A DNA stretch of 13,531 nucleotides from Desulfobacterales bacterium C00003060 (GTDB lineage Bacteria > Desulfobacterota > Desulfobacteria > Desulfobacterales > C00003060). Under the pieces are notes generated by a model. That model did no database searches and was not told where the DNA came from. It was given only the letters and a program-made list of their open reading frames with translations. The translations under genes and the position numbers were made by a program. The stretch is taken from positions 1 to 13,531 of the forward strand of contig MAXP01000010.1 of the NCBI GenBank assembly GCA_001751085.1, read 5' to 3'. Position 1 is the stretch's first letter, and each line of letters opens with the position of its first letter. This document shows, piece by piece, positions 1-7,257 of this stretch.

Positions 1-1
1 C

Positions 2-1561
2 CTCAACAGGGTGGACATAAGCCTTGAAGGGGATATGGGGCCGGAATCAATTCGATGGCTCTCAGACCTAATCCATATGCCGCCCGAGGTCAAGGTCCGG
101 TCACCCCTGTCTGTTTCACGGGGTCGCTTAGTATGGGACAGGGGGGGCAGAGCATCTGTTACAGGAGATCTCGTTGTGGACCATGGTCCCAATGTCTCTA
201 TAGACATTCTTCAAGATCCCGAGGAGCTGAGGATCAAGCATTTGCTCATTGAAGACCGGGAATCTTGCGCTCACATCAAGCTCAATGTCAAAAAGAAGGA
301 GTTCGACTTTGAATTTTCCGGTCACGTGACTGAAACAACCATGCATAACCTGTTCGAAAAAGACCATCTTTCTCAAGGTCGGATAAACGGGGATTTCCGG
401 GCCCACATTTTGATGGATGAACCGGTTAAATCGACAGCTCAAGGCAAACTCATAGGCCAGGACCTGGTTTTTCCGTGGAAACTGGGGGTGCCGCTGAAAA
501 TCGAGAGCGTTTCTCTGGATGCCACAAAAGATGGTATCAAGGTGGACCAGGCTGTTTTCATGTTGGCGGATAAGCGCCTAATGCTCAAAGGAAATGTGAA
601 GGCTTCAGCGGCAGGATTCGTGCTCGACATGGACCTTTCTGCCGACGATATCGAGTGGGATCAACTAACAAAGGTTCTGGAAGATAACGGAGAAAATGCA
701 GGACAGGACAAAGATCTATGGGACCTGCCGGTGCAAGGCGTTCTCAGATTGAAATCAAAAACCTTCAAATATGAGACGTTTACCTGGACCCCTTTTCATG
801 CAAACATCTCCTTTAGCCACGATGAGATCGGTGTTGCAGTTACGGAGGCCAATCTATGCGGCATTTCAACCCCGGGGGTTCTGATGATTTCCCCCCAGGA
901 GCTTCTACTACGTTTCAAGCCGGTGTCTAAAGGTCTGGAATTAGCTCCAACCCTTGCCTGCTTTGGAGATAAAGAGGGGCCGGCGACGGGTAGATTTGAC
1001 CTTAAAGGGAAGGTGATCGGGCAGGTAAAGAGTGAGGAACTGGCCAGGTCCATAAGGGGAGACTTAGAATTCGTTGCCAATGATGGGCGGATACACCACC
1101 TTGGAGTATTGGCAAAGATTTTCGCTTTTCTCAATGTGACCGAGGTCTTCAGGGGAAAATTTCCCGACTTCGGAAAGGAAGGATTTGCGTATAATTCCAT
1201 AGAAGCAAAAGGGAACATTCAAGATGGCAAACTTGTCATGAAGGAGGCGATCATGGACGCTCCTTCGATGCGAGTAGCGTGTAAGGGTTATATAGATTTC
1301 ATCAACAAAGAGCTGGATCTTAAGGTGCTGGTGGCACCATTGAAGACCGTGGATTCGATAATCGAGAAGATCCCTCTGGTGAGCTACATTTTCGGCGACA
1401 CGCTCGTTTCCATTCCTGTTAAGGTTACCGGCGACTGGACAGATCCAGAAGTAACGCCTCTTGCTGCCTCGGCGGTGGGATCGGGACTATTGGGGATAGT
1501 GGAAAGGACCTTCATGCTGCCTGTCAAAATAACAGAAGTCCTGACTACAGATGAGAAATAG
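2..1561 (+). CDS. AsmA/YhdP-like protein, C-terminal part (5' end outside window)
   Basis: The frame is open to the left edge. A GTG lies at 11, but codons before it are also open and no ribosome site is visible, so this is probably the C-terminal ~520 residues of a longer protein. It is rich in alternating hydrophobic/polar beta-strand sequence. Counting from the GTG, roughly residues 320-500 resemble the AsmA-like C-terminal region: a G-x-L-x-F-x-x-x-x-G-R-I start, L-x-K-I-F-A-F-L-N-V, then an F-x-Y-N-S-I-x-A-x-G stretch and a D-x-x-V-x-I-P-V-x-V-x-G-x-W-x-x-P end. Proteins of this family (AsmA, TamB, YhdP, YdbH) are anchored in the inner membrane, span the periplasm, and are linked to lipid transport or outer membrane homeostasis. 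Any N-terminal membrane anchor would lie outside the window. The stop is 29 nt before the thioesterase gene, so the two may be co-transcribed. The exact subfamily is not resolved. Confidence 0.8.
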   Translation, partial: LNRVDISLEGDMGPESIRWLSDLIHMPPEVKVRSPLSVSRGRLVWDRGGRASVTGDLVVDHGPNVSIDILQDPEELRIKHLLIEDRESCAHIKLNVKKKEFDFEFSGHVTETTMHNLFEKDHLSQGRINGDFRAHILMDEPVKSTAQGKLIGQDLVFPWKLGVPLKIESVSLDATKDGIKVDQAVFMLADKRLMLKGNVKASAAGFVLDMDLSADDIEWDQLTKVLEDNGENAGQDKDLWDLPVQGVLRLKSKTFKYETFTWTPFHANISFSHDEIGVAVTEANLCGISTPGVLMISPQELLLRFKPVSKGLELAPTLACFGDKEGPATGRFDLKGKVIGQVKSEELARSIRGDLEFVANDGRIHHLGVLAKIFAFLNVTEVFRGKFPDFGKEGFAYNSIEAKGNIQDGKLVMKEAIMDAPSMRVACKGYIDFINKELDLKVLVAPLKTVDSIIEKIPLVSYIFGDTLVSIPVKVTGDWTDPEVTPLAASAVGSGLLGIVERTFMLPVKITEVLTTDEK

Positions 1562-1590
1562 AAGGACATGAGCGAAGCGAGCTAAGTTCG

Positions 1591-2004
1591 GTGGATGGCT
1601 TTAAGACAAGAAGAGTAATTCGATTGAAAGAGACTGATGGGGCAGGAGTAATTTTTTTTGTAAATTACTTTGCTTTTGCGCACGAGACCTATGAACTGTT
1701 TATGGAAGAGATCGGTTATTCACTCGGCAGAATTATCCAACAGGAGTCTTTTTTGCTTCCGATTGTGCATGCGGAATCGGATTATCATAGAATGTTGAAA
1801 CTGGAAGACAGCATCACTATCGTTCTTAATGTAAGCAGGATCGGCAGGACATCTTTTACCGTGGTCTATGACTATTTCCTGGAAGACGAGGAATTGGCGG
1901 CCACGGTTAAGACCGTCCACGTTTGCGTTGATAAGACCACACTCAAGAAGAGACCCATCCCTGAAGAGTTGCGGCAGGCACTGGAAGAATACGAAAAAGC
2001 ATAG
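1591..2004 (+). CDS. menI: Hotdog-fold acyl-CoA thioesterase, probable DHNA-CoA hydrolase
   Basis: 137 residues, the usual length for a single-hotdog 4-hydroxybenzoyl-CoA thioesterase family member. The family signature is at residues 15-25 (TDGAGVIFFVN), with Asp16 at the catalytic aspartate position. From memory, the closest pattern is the cyanobacterial 1,4-dihydroxy-2-naphthoyl-CoA thioesterase (Slr0204 type): T-D-G-A-G-V, then H-E-x-Y-E (31-35), L-P-I-V-H-A (56-61) and a V-H-V-C-V strand (109-113) followed by basic residues and a proline. The predicted reaction is hydrolysis of DHNA-CoA to DHNA, the step between MenB and MenA. Position supports this: it sits next to the men operon, converging on menE with about 100 nt between stops. 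The start is GTG, placed 15 codons before the catalytic Asp as is usual in the family; its ribosome site is weak. The alternative is a YbgC-like thioesterase of other specificity. The family is firm; the substrate is inferred. Confidence 0.75.
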   Translation: MDGFKTRRVIRLKETDGAGVIFFVNYFAFAHETYELFMEEIGYSLGRIIQQESFLLPIVHAESDYHRMLKLEDSITIVLNVSRIGRTSFTVVYDYFLEDEELAATVKTVHVCVDKTTLKKRPIPEELRQALEEYEKA

Positions 2005-2108
2005 CGCAGTTTTTTTGATCTTGCTCTATGCCCTTTGCGCTCTGCCCCATGCGGCACACACAGGCATTGGCGGCCGAAGTGAAGCGATTTGCATTGCCGG
2101 CTGAACGG

Positions 2109-3596
2109 CTACGAATGTCTCTTTTGATAAAGTTTCCTCAAAGCAGCATAATCTGTTTTTCCAATAGCGGCTTGTGGTAATCCGTCGAGCAAAATGACCC
2201 TGTCCGGTATCTTTATCTTAGCGAGTCTCGTCTTCAGATACGCGACCATGTCGTGTTCCTCAAATGACGCTCTATTCTTTGGTTCAACAAAGAGCACCGG
2301 CCTTTTTCCCCACTCTGCATCGTCCACCGCTAAGACGGCGCAGGCATTGATGTCAGGGTAAGATGCCGCCTCAACCTCAATTTCCCGGGCGTAGATGTTT
2401 TCCCCACCGGAAACAAACATGTCATCCGTTCTCCCAGTTACAGTGAGATATCCATCGGAATCCAGATAACCTCTGTCCCCTGTAGCAAACCACTGATGAT
2501 CATGCCATATTTTCCGTTTTTCACAATTGAGATATTTCCTAAAAAGCGTCTTTCCTTTGATGACAATCTCACCCTCCACACACGGAGGAAGGTCTCTTCT
2601 CTCGGGATCGACTACCCGAAGCTGAACATACTTCAATGGTCTTCCGCAAGTAGATAATCTATCTGCCGGATCACCGGGAGACATACTGGTAATCTGTGAA
2701 GCTGATTCCGTCATGCCATATGTGGTGAGTACAGGCATTCCGGATTGCCTGATTTTTTCTATCAGTTTCTTAGGCGCCGGTGCACCACCGAGTAAAATCA
2801 CCTTGATAATGTCCTGTATATGTTTATGATCCGTCGATTCGATCAACCGTTGGAGCATGGTGGGTACCAGAGAAAGGTGAGTAATCCTGGATGCATCTAC
2901 TAAGGCCCTTATTTCTTCACAGTCGAAACCATGAGTGATATAAACCGATGCCCCGGCAAGTGCGCACCGATGCAGAATCAGTAATCCACCCACGTGGTAT
3001 AATGGCAGGGACAAAAGCCAGCAATCCCCGGTTGCAAGATCCAGATTCAGGTTCGATGCAAGTGCACTGTAGTAATAATTGCCGTTAGTCAAAACAGCCC
3101 CTTTTGGAATCCCTTTGCTGCCGGAGGTAAAGATCACAGAGGTTTCCTTATCCAAGGCAATATCCTTAGATGCAAGTTGTTCGGCCTTTTTTTCCTCACT
3201 GCTTACTAATCTTTGAGGGCAATTCTCCAAGATGTGGACAGGCAATCCCAATGATTTCGCCCGGTCATAGTGATCCTTGTCAGAGAGAATCATTCTGCAC
3301 CGCGATAATGACAATTGCTCTTTCCAGCCATTTTCCGTCAGACGCAGATTCAATGGGACCATTGAGGTGCCAAGCCTGCTCATGGCATATACTGCAATAC
3401 AATAATCGATTGAATTCCGTGACAGGACACCGATTCGATCGCCGCCAATTATGCCCAGCTTTGTCAGCCAGTGGGCCATACGGCGCAGGCGAATCTCGGC
3501 TTCCTGGAAGCTTATATCATGTCGTGGATCATAAAAGGCTATGTGATGGGGGTGTCGCAGAGCGTTCGTGTAAATAGGGCAGGTGATCTTTTCCAT
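2109..3596 (-). CDS. menE: o-Succinylbenzoate-CoA ligase (MenE)
   Basis: 495-residue adenylate-forming enzyme that activates o-succinylbenzoate with ATP and joins it to CoA, feeding MenB. Motifs seen: the phosphate-binding loop at 157-166 (TSGSKGIPKG), A5 motif T-Y-G-M-T-E-S at 292-298, A7 motif A-T-G-D at 371-374, the hinge region G-R-T-D-D at 388-392 with V-S-G-G-E-N-I-Y at 395-402, and the C-terminal catalytic lysine in the A10 motif P-Q-A-A-I-G-K (Lys480). After the P-loop, G-N-Y-Y-Y-S-A resembles the G-N-H-W-W-S-A of Bacillus MenE, which with the operon supports MenE over other acyl-CoA ligases. It is the last gene of the operon: ATG start 9 nt after the menC stop, with little ribosome-site match, so translation probably depends on coupling. 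The Lys at P-loop position 5 is unusual (Thr or Ser is normal). Confidence 0.93.
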   Translation of the reverse strand: MEKITCPIYTNALRHPHHIAFYDPRHDISFQEAEIRLRRMAHWLTKLGIIGGDRIGVLSRNSIDYCIAVYAMSRLGTSMVPLNLRLTENGWKEQLSLSRCRMILSDKDHYDRAKSLGLPVHILENCPQRLVSSEEKKAEQLASKDIALDKETSVIFTSGSKGIPKGAVLTNGNYYYSALASNLNLDLATGDCWLLSLPLYHVGGLLILHRCALAGASVYITHGFDCEEIRALVDASRITHLSLVPTMLQRLIESTDHKHIQDIIKVILLGGAPAPKKLIEKIRQSGMPVLTTYGMTESASQITSMSPGDPADRLSTCGRPLKYVQLRVVDPERRDLPPCVEGEIVIKGKTLFRKYLNCEKRKIWHDHQWFATGDRGYLDSDGYLTVTGRTDDMFVSGGENIYAREIEVEAASYPDINACAVLAVDDAEWGKRPVLFVEPKNRASFEEHDMVAYLKTRLAKIKIPDRVILLDGLPQAAIGKTDYAALRKLYQKRHS

Positions 3597-3605
3597 GGTC
3601 AGATT

Positions 3606-4709
3606 TCAGATAGTGGAGGGTATGAGAGAGGGCCTAAGACTGACGCCCAACCCCGGTCTTTGCGGCACATTCATGCGCCCGGAAATGATCGGAAGGTCTT
3701 CATTAATGATGGAATCCTGGAACAAATCCAGAGTATCCAGTCCGCATGCAAGAACATGATGACCCAGCATGGCAGCCGCATGAAGACAGGCCGTAACCCC
3801 AATGCCGGATTCCAACGTAGATGTAAGCACGGTCTTGAGGCCTTGTTCTGCCGCCATCCTTGACAGTTTCACGGATTTGTTGATGCCGCCTAACATCATC
3901 GGTTTAAGCACAATCACATCGCATGCCTTGTTTTCCAGCAGATCATGAAACCTGTCGGTTTCCGCCACTGTTTCGTCCAGGGCAATTCGCAATCCGGTTT
4001 CTTCCCGCAATGCGATCATGTCGTGGCTGGTGGGCTCCTTCAACGGTTCTTCCACATATTCAATCCCAAATCCCTTTATTTCATTCAGCAGGTCGACAGC
4101 CTCATTAAGATCCAGGCCCCTGTTGAGGTCCAGCCGAATCATGACATCATCTGCCACCCGGTCTCGCACCGTCTTGATTTTTTGGATGGCCGGTTCTATG
4201 CCTCCTGCCTCGATTTTGATCTTGTAGGCCCGAAAATGTCTGGCTGCTTTTTGTGCTAATTGTCCTTGAATATCTTCCGGCGATCCTGCGAGAATTGCAT
4301 TGACGGCGACATTTCTTAACGGATTATTGCAATACCAGGTTGAAAGGGGCAGCTCTGCTTTCTTGCCTGCAAGATCCCCAAGGAGCATTTCAAAACCGAA
4401 TATCACCGATGGAGGGGCGCTCAGTCTATCCTCCAAATCCCCAAGGATTTGTATAAGGCCTTCAGGGTCCACCGGCAGCTCTGCATTGTCCAGATAACCG
4501 GCCACCTCCTGTGCGCTTTGTTTTGCACGGGATCGACTTTCCCTGTTAAAACCATCCAAGGGTGATATCTCTCCGATTCCGGAGCATCCATCATCTGTTT
4601 TGGCACAAATAATGATTCCTTTTCGAAGGTTCAGTAGGCCGTGAGCAGTGACCAGTGGAGCCTTGAAGGTCAGCTCGAAATCGATCAAAGAAAGCCTGCG
4701 GATTTTCAC
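3606..4709 (-). CDS. menC: o-Succinylbenzoate synthase (MenC)
   Basis: 367-residue enolase-superfamily enzyme that dehydrates SHCHC to o-succinylbenzoate with Mg2+. The key residues are all visible: the K-x-K acid/base pair Lys163/Lys165 (YKIKI), metal ligands Asp194 (R-L-D-L-N-R), Glu220 (V-E-E-P) and Asp245 (A-L-D-E-T), and the opposite-face Lys269 (V-L-K-P). The N-terminal capping domain occupies about residues 1-120. MenC sequences are very divergent and overlap in activity with N-succinylamino acid racemases; here its place inside a full men operon settles the call. The start is GTG overlapping the menA stop by 4 nt (GTGA), typical of translational coupling. The menE start follows 9 nt after its stop. 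Confidence 0.93.
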   Translation of the reverse strand: MKIRRLSLIDFELTFKAPLVTAHGLLNLRKGIIICAKTDDGCSGIGEISPLDGFNRESRSRAKQSAQEVAGYLDNAELPVDPEGLIQILGDLEDRLSAPPSVIFGFEMLLGDLAGKKAELPLSTWYCNNPLRNVAVNAILAGSPEDIQGQLAQKAARHFRAYKIKIEAGGIEPAIQKIKTVRDRVADDVMIRLDLNRGLDLNEAVDLLNEIKGFGIEYVEEPLKEPTSHDMIALREETGLRIALDETVAETDRFHDLLENKACDVIVLKPMMLGGINKSVKLSRMAAEQGLKTVLTSTLESGIGVTACLHAAAMLGHHVLACGLDTLDLFQDSIINEDLPIISGRMNVPQRPGLGVSLRPSLIPSTI

Positions 4710-5611
4710 AATAACCAGCCGAGTGAAAACAGAGCGCCGAATATTGCCAAGAGCCGTGCAGTGCCTGCCAAGGCATCATTTAATACTTGGCCGTTGGTAC
4801 ATGTGAGCACCTTTTTTGTCACGGGAATGGCAGGAAAAATGTACAGTGCAGCCAGGTTTGTCCAGACATGCGTTCCTTCTATGGCATAGATGGTTATTGG
4901 CACCAACATGGCGCCGCAGATCATTAAAAGATATTCCGTTCTGGCGAACCCTGCGCCAAAGCGTACTGCCAATGTGTGTTTGCCGCTCTTTTTATCGGTT
5001 TCCATATCCCGAAGGTTGTTCACAACCAGGATGGCCGTGGCAATCATCCCCAGGGCAAAGCCCGCCAGCAGTACGGCCGTGTTGACATGGCCGGCAAAAA
5101 TGAAGTAGGTTCCCCCAACAGCCACCGGACCAAAGAATATCAGTACAAGTATATCCCCAAGACCGATATAACCCAATGGAAACGGCCCATACGTGTAGAG
5201 CACGGCAAGCAGAAGTGATAGTAACCCGATAATCATGATCGGCCATCCTGCTCGCCAAACCAAATAGATACCGGCTAGAAATGCCAGGCCCAATACGGTT
5301 GTCGTAGCGATTTTCATTTGATGCGGTGTCACGAGTCCAGCCTGAGTAACCCGCATGGGCCCCTTCCTTGTTTCATCATCTGTCCCTTTCTGGAAGTCGA
5401 ATACGTCGTTGGCAAAATTTGTTCCAACCTGAATGAGCACGGAGCATGTTAACGTGGCAAGAAAGGATATCATGTGGAATTTGTCCACTTCGAATGCCAT
5501 GACCGTGCCGACTATTACCGGAATAATGCCCGCCCACAAGGTCTTGGGCCTTGCAGCCAACCACCAGACTTGCCATTTTTTGTATTTACAGCTTTCGGGG
5601 TAGGCGTTCAC
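4706..5611 (-). CDS. menA: 1,4-dihydroxy-2-naphthoate polyprenyltransferase (MenA)
   Basis: 301-residue integral membrane prenyltransferase of the UbiA superfamily. It attaches a polyprenyl chain to DHNA with loss of CO2, giving demethylmenaquinone. The N terminus has the family-typical A-x-R-P-K-T-L (20-26). The first Asp-rich motif is N-F-A-N-D-V-F-D at 65-72 followed by T-D-D (77-79). The second is N-N-L-R-D-M-E-T-D-K-K-S-G-K at 198-211, then T-L-A-V-R-F-G. Between these are about eight or nine hydrophobic segments, and Y-G-P-x-P-L-G-Y-I-G-L-G-D (141-153) matches MenA closely. The start is GTG, 16 nt after the menB stop; an AAGGGA lies further upstream than ideal. Placement between menB and menC is noteworthy because in E. 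coli menA is not in the menFDHBCE cluster. Confidence 0.95.
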   Translation of the reverse strand: MNAYPESCKYKKWQVWWLAARPKTLWAGIIPVIVGTVMAFEVDKFHMISFLATLTCSVLIQVGTNFANDVFDFQKGTDDETRKGPMRVTQAGLVTPHQMKIATTTVLGLAFLAGIYLVWRAGWPIMIIGLLSLLLAVLYTYGPFPLGYIGLGDILVLIFFGPVAVGGTYFIFAGHVNTAVLLAGFALGMIATAILVVNNLRDMETDKKSGKHTLAVRFGAGFARTEYLLMICGAMLVPITIYAIEGTHVWTNLAALYIFPAIPVTKKVLTCTNGQVLNDALAGTARLLAIFGALFSLGWLL

Positions 5612-5627
5612 AGGTTCAGATTTCCCT

Positions 5628-6449
5628 TCAAGGATTACGGGTGAATTTCGAAAAATCCGGCTTTCTCTTTTCTAAAAAGGCATTACGTCCCTCCTGGCCT
5701 TCCTGTGACATGTAGAAGAGCATGGTGGCATTGCCTGCCAACTCCTGAAGTCCTGCCTGGCCATCGCAATCCGCATTCAAAGCTGCTTTCACGCATCGTA
5801 AGGCCACTGGACTGTTCATCAGGATTTCTTTACACCATTTCACTGTTTCTTCTTCAAGTTGTTCGTAGGGAACCACATGATTGATCAGACCCATTTCCAG
5901 GGCCTGCCGGGCATTGTATTGCCGGCACAAGAACCAGATCTCCCTTGCCTTTTTTTGACCGACTATTCTGGCCATGTAGCTGGAGCCATAACCTGCGTCA
6001 AAAGATCCTACTCTGGGCCCGCTTTGGCCAAAAATGGCATTATCAGCGGCAATGGTCAAGTCACACAGCATCTGTAAGACATTCCCCCCGCCAATCGCAT
6101 ATCCGGCCACCATGGCAATCACAGGCTTTGGCATGGTCCTGATCTGTCTCTGCAGGTCAAGAGCGTTCAGCCGGTGGACACCCCTGTTATCCTTATACCC
6201 GGAATCTCCCCTCACTTTCTGGTCACCGCCCGAGCAGAAAGCCTCTTTCCCTTTGCCTGTCAGGATAATCACGCCGATATTCGGATCTTCACGGGCATCC
6301 TCAAGGGCAAGCAGCATATCCTTAACCGTCAAAGGCCGGAAAGCATTCCGAACGTGGGGGCGGTTTATCGTAATCCTGGCAATCCCTTCCCCCTTTTCAT
6401 ACTCAATGTCTTCAAATTCCCGGGCCGTGATCCAGTCAACGATGCTCAT
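5628..6449 (-). CDS. menB: 1,4-dihydroxy-2-naphthoyl-CoA synthase (MenB)
   Basis: 273-residue crotonase-fold enzyme that closes the second ring of the naphthoquinone, converting OSB-CoA to DHNA-CoA. It is very close to E. coli MenB in the parts I can recall. Seen: oxyanion-hole segment C-S-G-G-D-Q (72-77), A-G-Y-A-I-G-G-G (115-122), [15 protein letters not shown] at 141-155 with catalytic Asp151, and a conserved C-terminal Tyr246 (M-L-F-Y-M). The protein ends P-D-F-S-K-F with a short basic tail. The Gly at 144 (Q-S-G) marks the bicarbonate-dependent type I enzyme; type II enzymes carry Asp there. The ATG start overlaps the menH end by 14 nt. Confidence 0.97.
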   Translation of the reverse strand: MSIVDWITAREFEDIEYEKGEGIARITINRPHVRNAFRPLTVKDMLLALEDAREDPNIGVIILTGKGKEAFCSGGDQKVRGDSGYKDNRGVHRLNALDLQRQIRTMPKPVIAMVAGYAIGGGNVLQMLCDLTIAADNAIFGQSGPRVGSFDAGYGSSYMARIVGQKKAREIWFLCRQYNARQALEMGLINHVVPYEQLEEETVKWCKEILMNSPVALRCVKAALNADCDGQAGLQELAGNATMLFYMSQEGQEGRNAFLEKRKPDFSKFTRNP

Positions 6450-7257
6450 ATAAGTACTTCTCCTTCAAGAAATCCGTCAAAATTTGTGCAAATTTCTCAG
6501 GCGCCTCTGCATGCGAATTATGTCCTGTTTCAGGTGTCAAATGCACTTGAGAATCCCCGAGATAATCTTTCATTTGGTATGCTATTCGTCTGTACTTATG
6601 GTCCAGTTCGCCTGCAATCAACAAGACAGGCATAGATAGTGTGCCGAGTCTATCCCATAAAGGTGGCTGCCTTCCCAGGCTCAGCTCTCGAAGCACCTTT
6701 GCCATCCATGCAGTATCATTATTTTTTCTGGCGGTTTTTATTTTATTCAGCTTTTCCGGATGCCTTCTTAATGTCTCAAAAAAATCCGTCTCATACCAAC
6801 TCTCTGTGAACCTGGCAATGCCTGTGCTTTCCAGCCTTTCTGCCCTTTCTTCATCTAAGACCAGTCTGTTGTTTCTTTCCTTGTCATCCTGGAGACCAGG
6901 GTTAACGCCCTCCATTACCAAGGCATTGAACCTTTTCGGATATCTTGTTGCCGTAAATAGGGCGACTCTTCCACCCATTGAATATCCAATGAGTGCCGCA
7001 GATGCGAGGTGTAATTGCTCCATCAAGTCCATAAGCCCCAGGGCAACGAAATCAAAATCAAGAGGTTCGTCTATGGTTTCAGCAATCGTCCTTCCATGCC
7101 CCGGAAGATCCGGCAAGATACAATAATATTCATCTTCGAGTATTTCTGAAATCTCCAACCAATCTGAGGCTGTGCCCATGAATCCATGAAGGAAGATGAG
7201 CGGCGGTCGCTCCCGCTCTCCCTTGTCGATATAATGCCAAGATAACCGAGCAGTCAT
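6436..7257 (-). CDS. menH: SHCHC synthase, alpha/beta hydrolase (MenH)
   Basis: 273-residue alpha/beta-hydrolase-fold protein. MenH removes pyruvate from SEPHCHC, the MenD product, to give SHCHC. The catalytic triad can be read: nucleophile Ser93 in G-Y-S-M-G-G (91-96), Asp219 (G-E-L-D-H) and His246 (G-H-N-S-H). The oxyanion segment is H-G-F-M-G (24-28), and P-D-L-P-G-H-G (49-55) is typical of the family. Alone it could be any hydrolase, but the G-H-N-x-H ending and its place between menD and menB make MenH the clear choice. The ATG start overlaps the menD stop by 4 nt (ATGA), so translational coupling is likely. The 3' end overlaps menB by 14 nt. Confidence 0.92.
   Translation of the reverse strand: MTARLSWHYIDKGERERPPLIFLHGFMGTASDWLEISEILEDEYYCILPDLPGHGRTIAETIDEPLDFDFVALGLMDLMEQLHLASAALIGYSMGGRVALFTATRYPKRFNALVMEGVNPGLQDDKERNNRLVLDEERAERLESTGIARFTESWYETDFFETLRRHPEKLNKIKTARKNNDTAWMAKVLRELSLGRQPPLWDRLGTLSMPVLLIAGELDHKYRRIAYQMKDYLGDSQVHLTPETGHNSHAEAPEKFAQILTDFLKEKYLYEHR
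6460..6466 (-). promoter_or_regulatory. Ribosome binding site of menB
   Basis: The minus strand reads GAAGGAG here, 10 nt before the menB ATG. It lies inside the last codons of menH. It is one of only two strong Shine-Dalgarno matches in the operon, so menB may be translated more independently than its neighbours. Confidence 0.6.

Noticed and set aside
1568..1585. Five-codon mini-ORF (ATG to TAA) between the AsmA-like gene and the thioesterase
   Set aside because: Too short to support and the AAGGA before it is too close to the ATG; likely chance.
1999..2031. GCATAG/CTATGC inverted repeat at the end of the thioesterase gene as a terminator
   Set aside because: The stem is only 6 bp with a 21-nt loop, and the T run is inside the loop rather than after the stem. 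The convergent gap 2005-2108 shows no convincing terminator.
1868..2104. Plus-strand frame of 78 codons overlapping the thioesterase end and the convergent gap
   Set aside because: It overlaps the thioesterase gene out of frame, has no ribosome site, and the gap part has no coding character.
3471..3863. Plus-strand frame of 130 codons across the menE/menC junction
   Set aside because: It is antisense to both genes, spans their boundary, and its translation resembles nothing I know.
6174..7126. Long plus-strand open frames opposite menB and menH (153 and 161 codons)
   Set aside because: They lie fully antisense to genes with intact catalytic motifs and show no recognisable protein family; they are by-products of codon use on the real strand.
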